Assembly: GCA_027577415.1 (NCBI GenBank)
Contig: JANBQS010000175.1
Coordinates: forward strand, 1 to 28,712
Direction of reading: 5' to 3'
DNA from: Coemansia sp. RSA 922
Lineage: Eukaryota > Kickxellomycota > Kickxellomycetes > Kickxellales > Kickxellaceae
DNA: 28,712 bases
The first letter of the stretch is position 1. Each line of letters begins with the position of its first letter. Under the pieces are notes generated by a model, which did not search any database, had not been told where the DNA came from, and saw nothing but the letters and a program-made list of their open reading frames with translations. Made by a program: the position numbers and the translations under genes. Of this stretch, positions 26,371 through 28,712 are shown piece after piece.

Positions 26371-28712
26371 ATGGACACTAACGCATTGTTTGATGTGTTT
26401 AACGATGCCGGAGGTAGCGACTCGGATGACTCGTCATTAGACGCCCCACCACCTCCTTCCATTTTGCCGATAAGCGGCTTGGACAATACCGCAGAGGACG
26501 CAGTTAACGGTATTACTAACAAGCCGAAGCGCAAGAAGAAGACTAAGAATAAGCAATCTGGCGAGCGCAACCCAGACTTGGAATCGGGCAGCGATATGGA
26601 CGAAGACAATGTCGACGATATCAGTAAGCGCGTGCGTCGAGAGAAGGCGCGTCCGGACGCCATTGTGCTAGACTCGTTTGAAGAGGACTTGCAGCGCGAG
26701 GTCAAGCCGGCTGGGCTGGATACTAGTGCGGCTGATAAGGAGACTGGTAACCTAGTGCTCAGCCACTCTGTGCGGCATCAAGTAGCTATTCCTCCCGACT
26801 ACAGCTACGTGCCTCTGTCGCAGCGTCCCAAGATTGCCAACCCAGCACGCACTTACCCATTTGAATTGGATCCCTTCCAGCAGGCCTCCGTACAATGCAT
26901 CGACAGCAATGAGTCGGTGCTTGTTGCGGCTCATACGTCGGCGGGAAAGACTGTGGTGGCGGAGTACGCTATTGCGCAGTGCTTGCGCGAGAAGCAGCGT
27001 GTCATTTATACGTCTCCGATTAAGGCGCTGTCTAACCAAAAGTACCGTGAGTTCCTGGAGGAGTTTGGCGATGTCGGACTGATGACTGGCGACGTGACGA
27101 TTAACCCCCAGGCCAGTTGCCTGGTAATGACGACGGAGATTCTTCGTAGTATGCTCTATCGCGGCTCGGAGGTTATGCGCGAGGTGGCCTGGGTCGTGTT
27201 TGACGAGATCCACTACATGAGAGACAAGGAGCGCGGTGTGGTATGGGAGGAGACGATCATCTTGTTGCCGCACCAGGTGCGGTTTGTGTTTCTGTCAGCG
27301 ACTATCCCCAATGCCATGCAGTTTGCCGAGTGGATCACCAAGACTCACGAGCAGCCCTGCCATGTTGTCTATACGGACTTCCGTCCTACGCCATTGCAGC
27401 ACTACTTGTTCCCGCAGGGTGGCGATGGCATCCACTTGGTGGTCGATGAGAAGAGCCAGTTCCGCGAGGACAATTTCCAGCGCGCCATCTCTGCGCTCCA
27501 GGACGCGCAGGGCCAAGCAGCCGACGACGTCAGTGGGAAGGGCGGTAAGCAGCGTACTAACAAGGGCAAGCAGGGCAATAGCAAGAGCGACATTTACAAG
27601 ATCGTCAAGATGGTCATGGCGCGTAACTACCATCCCGTGATTGTGTTTTGCTTCTCGAAGCGCGAGTGCGAAAGCATGGCGCTGCAGATGAGCAAGCTGG
27701 ACTTTAACACTCAGCCTGGCGAGAAGGACATGGTCGGCGAGGTCTTTACCAACGCCATTGGGTCGCTCAGCGAGGACGACCGCGCACTGCCTCAGATTGA
27801 GAATATTCTGCCGCTGCTCAAGCGCGGTATTGGAATCCATCACTCGGGGCTGCTGCCTATTCTCAAGGAAGTCATTGAGATCTTGTTCCAAGAGGGGCTG
27901 CTAAAGTGCCTTTTTGCCACTGAGACCTTTTCGATTGGACTCAACATGCCGGCGCGTACTGTTGTGTTTATGTCTGTGCGCAAATTCGACGGCAAGGAGT
28001 TCCGCTGGGTCATGTCGGGCGAGTACATTCAGATGAGTGGCCGTGCTGGCCGTCGTGGCTTGGACGATCGCGGCGTGGTTATTCTTATGCTCGACGAAAA
28101 GATGGAGCCGGCTATTGCCAAGGGCATGGTCAAGGGCGAGCCGGACGTGCTCAACTCGGCCTTCCACCTGTCGTACAACATGATTCTCAACTTGATGCGT
28201 GTTGAAACTTTTACACCGCAATTTATGCTTGAGCGCTCGTTCCACCAGTTCCAAACTCACGCCGAAATCCCCCGTCTTGAGATCCAGGCCGATGAGCTGT
28301 CTCATGAGCTAGACCAGATAAAGATCGAGGATGAGCCGAGCGTCAAGCGCTTCTACGACCTGCGTACTCAGCTCGACTCGCTGGCTGGTGAGGTCGCTCG
28401 TGTTGTCGTTCACCCGACTCACTCGCTACCGTTCTTGCAGCCTGGCCGCTTAGTGCGCGTCAATACTGGCGGTCTGGACTTTGGCTGGGGCTGTGTGACC
28501 TTCTTCCAGCGCAAGGCTACCAAGGATGCGGCTACTGGCCGCAATAACAGGCACAACCCCAGGGCGGCTGAGGAGGAGGAGCGCCGTGCTGGTGCTGACG
28601 GCTATATTGTCGACGTGTTAATGCACTGTCGTCGTGCTGACCGCAATGCGGCGCGTAAGCTCGAGGCTACTAATGCCACGGAGGGCGCTATGGCTGTGGT
28701 CCCCTGCGATAT
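26371..28712 (+). CDS. MTR4: Exosome RNA helicase Mtr4 (5' part, runs off the window)
   Basis: The frame starts at the ATG at 26371 and stays open for 780 codons to the window edge, without introns. An acidic, Lys-rich N-terminus (about 1-130) precedes a Ski2-like helicase core: motif I SAGKT (190-194), motif II DEIH (278-281), SATIPN, and motif [12 protein letters not shown]. The continuation [33 protein letters not shown] and SFHQFQ is specific for Mtr4 as against Ski2. The last part enters the arch region and is cut. Mtr4 unwinds RNA for the nuclear exosome, alone and in TRAMP-type complexes, in rRNA processing and RNA surveillance. About 300 residues are expected beyond the edge (family length about 1070). 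The shared promoter suggests co-expression with TRM732. Confidence 0.95.
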   Translation, partial: MDTNALFDVFNDAGGSDSDDSSLDAPPPPSILPISGLDNTAEDAVNGITNKPKRKKKTKNKQSGERNPDLESGSDMDEDNVDDISKRVRREKARPDAIVLDSFEEDLQREVKPAGLDTSAADKETGNLVLSHSVRHQVAIPPDYSYVPLSQRPKIANPARTYPFELDPFQQASVQCIDSNESVLVAAHTSAGKTVVAEYAIAQCLREKQRVIYTSPIKALSNQKYREFLEEFGDVGLMTGDVTINPQASCLVMTTEILRSMLYRGSEVMREVAWVVFDEIHYMRDKERGVVWEETIILLPHQVRFVFLSATIPNAMQFAEWITKTHEQPCHVVYTDFRPTPLQHYLFPQGGDGIHLVVDEKSQFREDNFQRAISALQDAQGQAADDVSGKGGKQRTNKGKQGNSKSDIYKIVKMVMARNYHPVIVFCFSKRECESMALQMSKLDFNTQPGEKDMVGEVFTNAIGSLSEDDRALPQIENILPLLKRGIGIHHSGLLPILKEVIEILFQEGLLKCLFATETFSIGLNMPARTVVFMSVRKFDGKEFRWVMSGEYIQMSGRAGRRGLDDRGVVILMLDEKMEPAIAKGMVKGEPDVLNSAFHLSYNMILNLMRVETFTPQFMLERSFHQFQTHAEIPRLEIQADELSHELDQIKIEDEPSVKRFYDLRTQLDSLAGEVARVVVHPTHSLPFLQPGRLVRVNTGGLDFGWGCVTFFQRKATKDAATGRNNRHNPRAAEEEERRAGADGYIVDVLMHCRRADRNAARKLEATNATEGAMAVVPCD

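Noticed and set aside
27295..27891. 198-codon frame antisense to MTR4
   Set aside because: It lies fully inside the highly conserved helicase core and is a shadow of its codon use.

Overview
The window looks like nuclear DNA of an early-diverging, intron-poor fungus; Kickxellomycotina or a relative is my best guess, with low taxonomic certainty. The reasons are fungal-type families (a DUF4246 protein, a DUF6593/tubby-like protein, a Fet3-type multicopper oxidase), core eukaryotic genes that are mostly uninterrupted (only two genes show clear introns, of about 73-85 nt), short intergenic gaps, and a T/C-rich leader directly before almost every start codon.

Left part (1-8,500): an unrecognised 266-aa protein (535-1335), a tiny ORF with one perfect C2H2 zinc finger (1641-1802), a DUF4246 protein whose expected metal ligands are all replaced (2039-3907), the 3' end of a decayed LINE-type retrotransposon (about 3930-5058), a secreted multicopper oxidase on the minus strand (5197-6831), a tRNA-Arg(CCU) (7659-7729) and the spliceosomal G-patch factor Spp2 (8007-8504).

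Middle (8,500-19,450): a DUF6593-like protein, then the most striking gene, a 1268-aa minus-strand protein (9547-13515, three exons). It has an N-terminal FHA domain resembling that of Ki-67, an internal PP1-docking block of the Ki-67/Repo-Man type and a C-terminal AT-hook. Next come the NEDD8 E2 Ubc12, the kinetochore subunit Dsn1 (Mis13), a tandem pair of SGNH/IAH1-type esterases, and a C3HC4 RING protein of the meiotic Zip3/RNF212 family. The esterase duplication carried the last codons of DSN1 with it, so its breakpoints can be read from the sequence.

Right part (19,450-28,712): a 2222-aa Trm732/THADA homologue (minus) and, divergent from it across a 246-bp shared promoter, the 5' 780 codons of the exosome helicase Mtr4, cut off by the window edge.

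There is no operon-like logic, but several genes concern chromosomes and division (Ki-67/Repo-Man-like protein, Dsn1, RNF212-like RING) or RNA processing (Spp2, Trm732, Mtr4, tRNA). Two convergent pairs have only 17 bp and 35 bp between stop codons.
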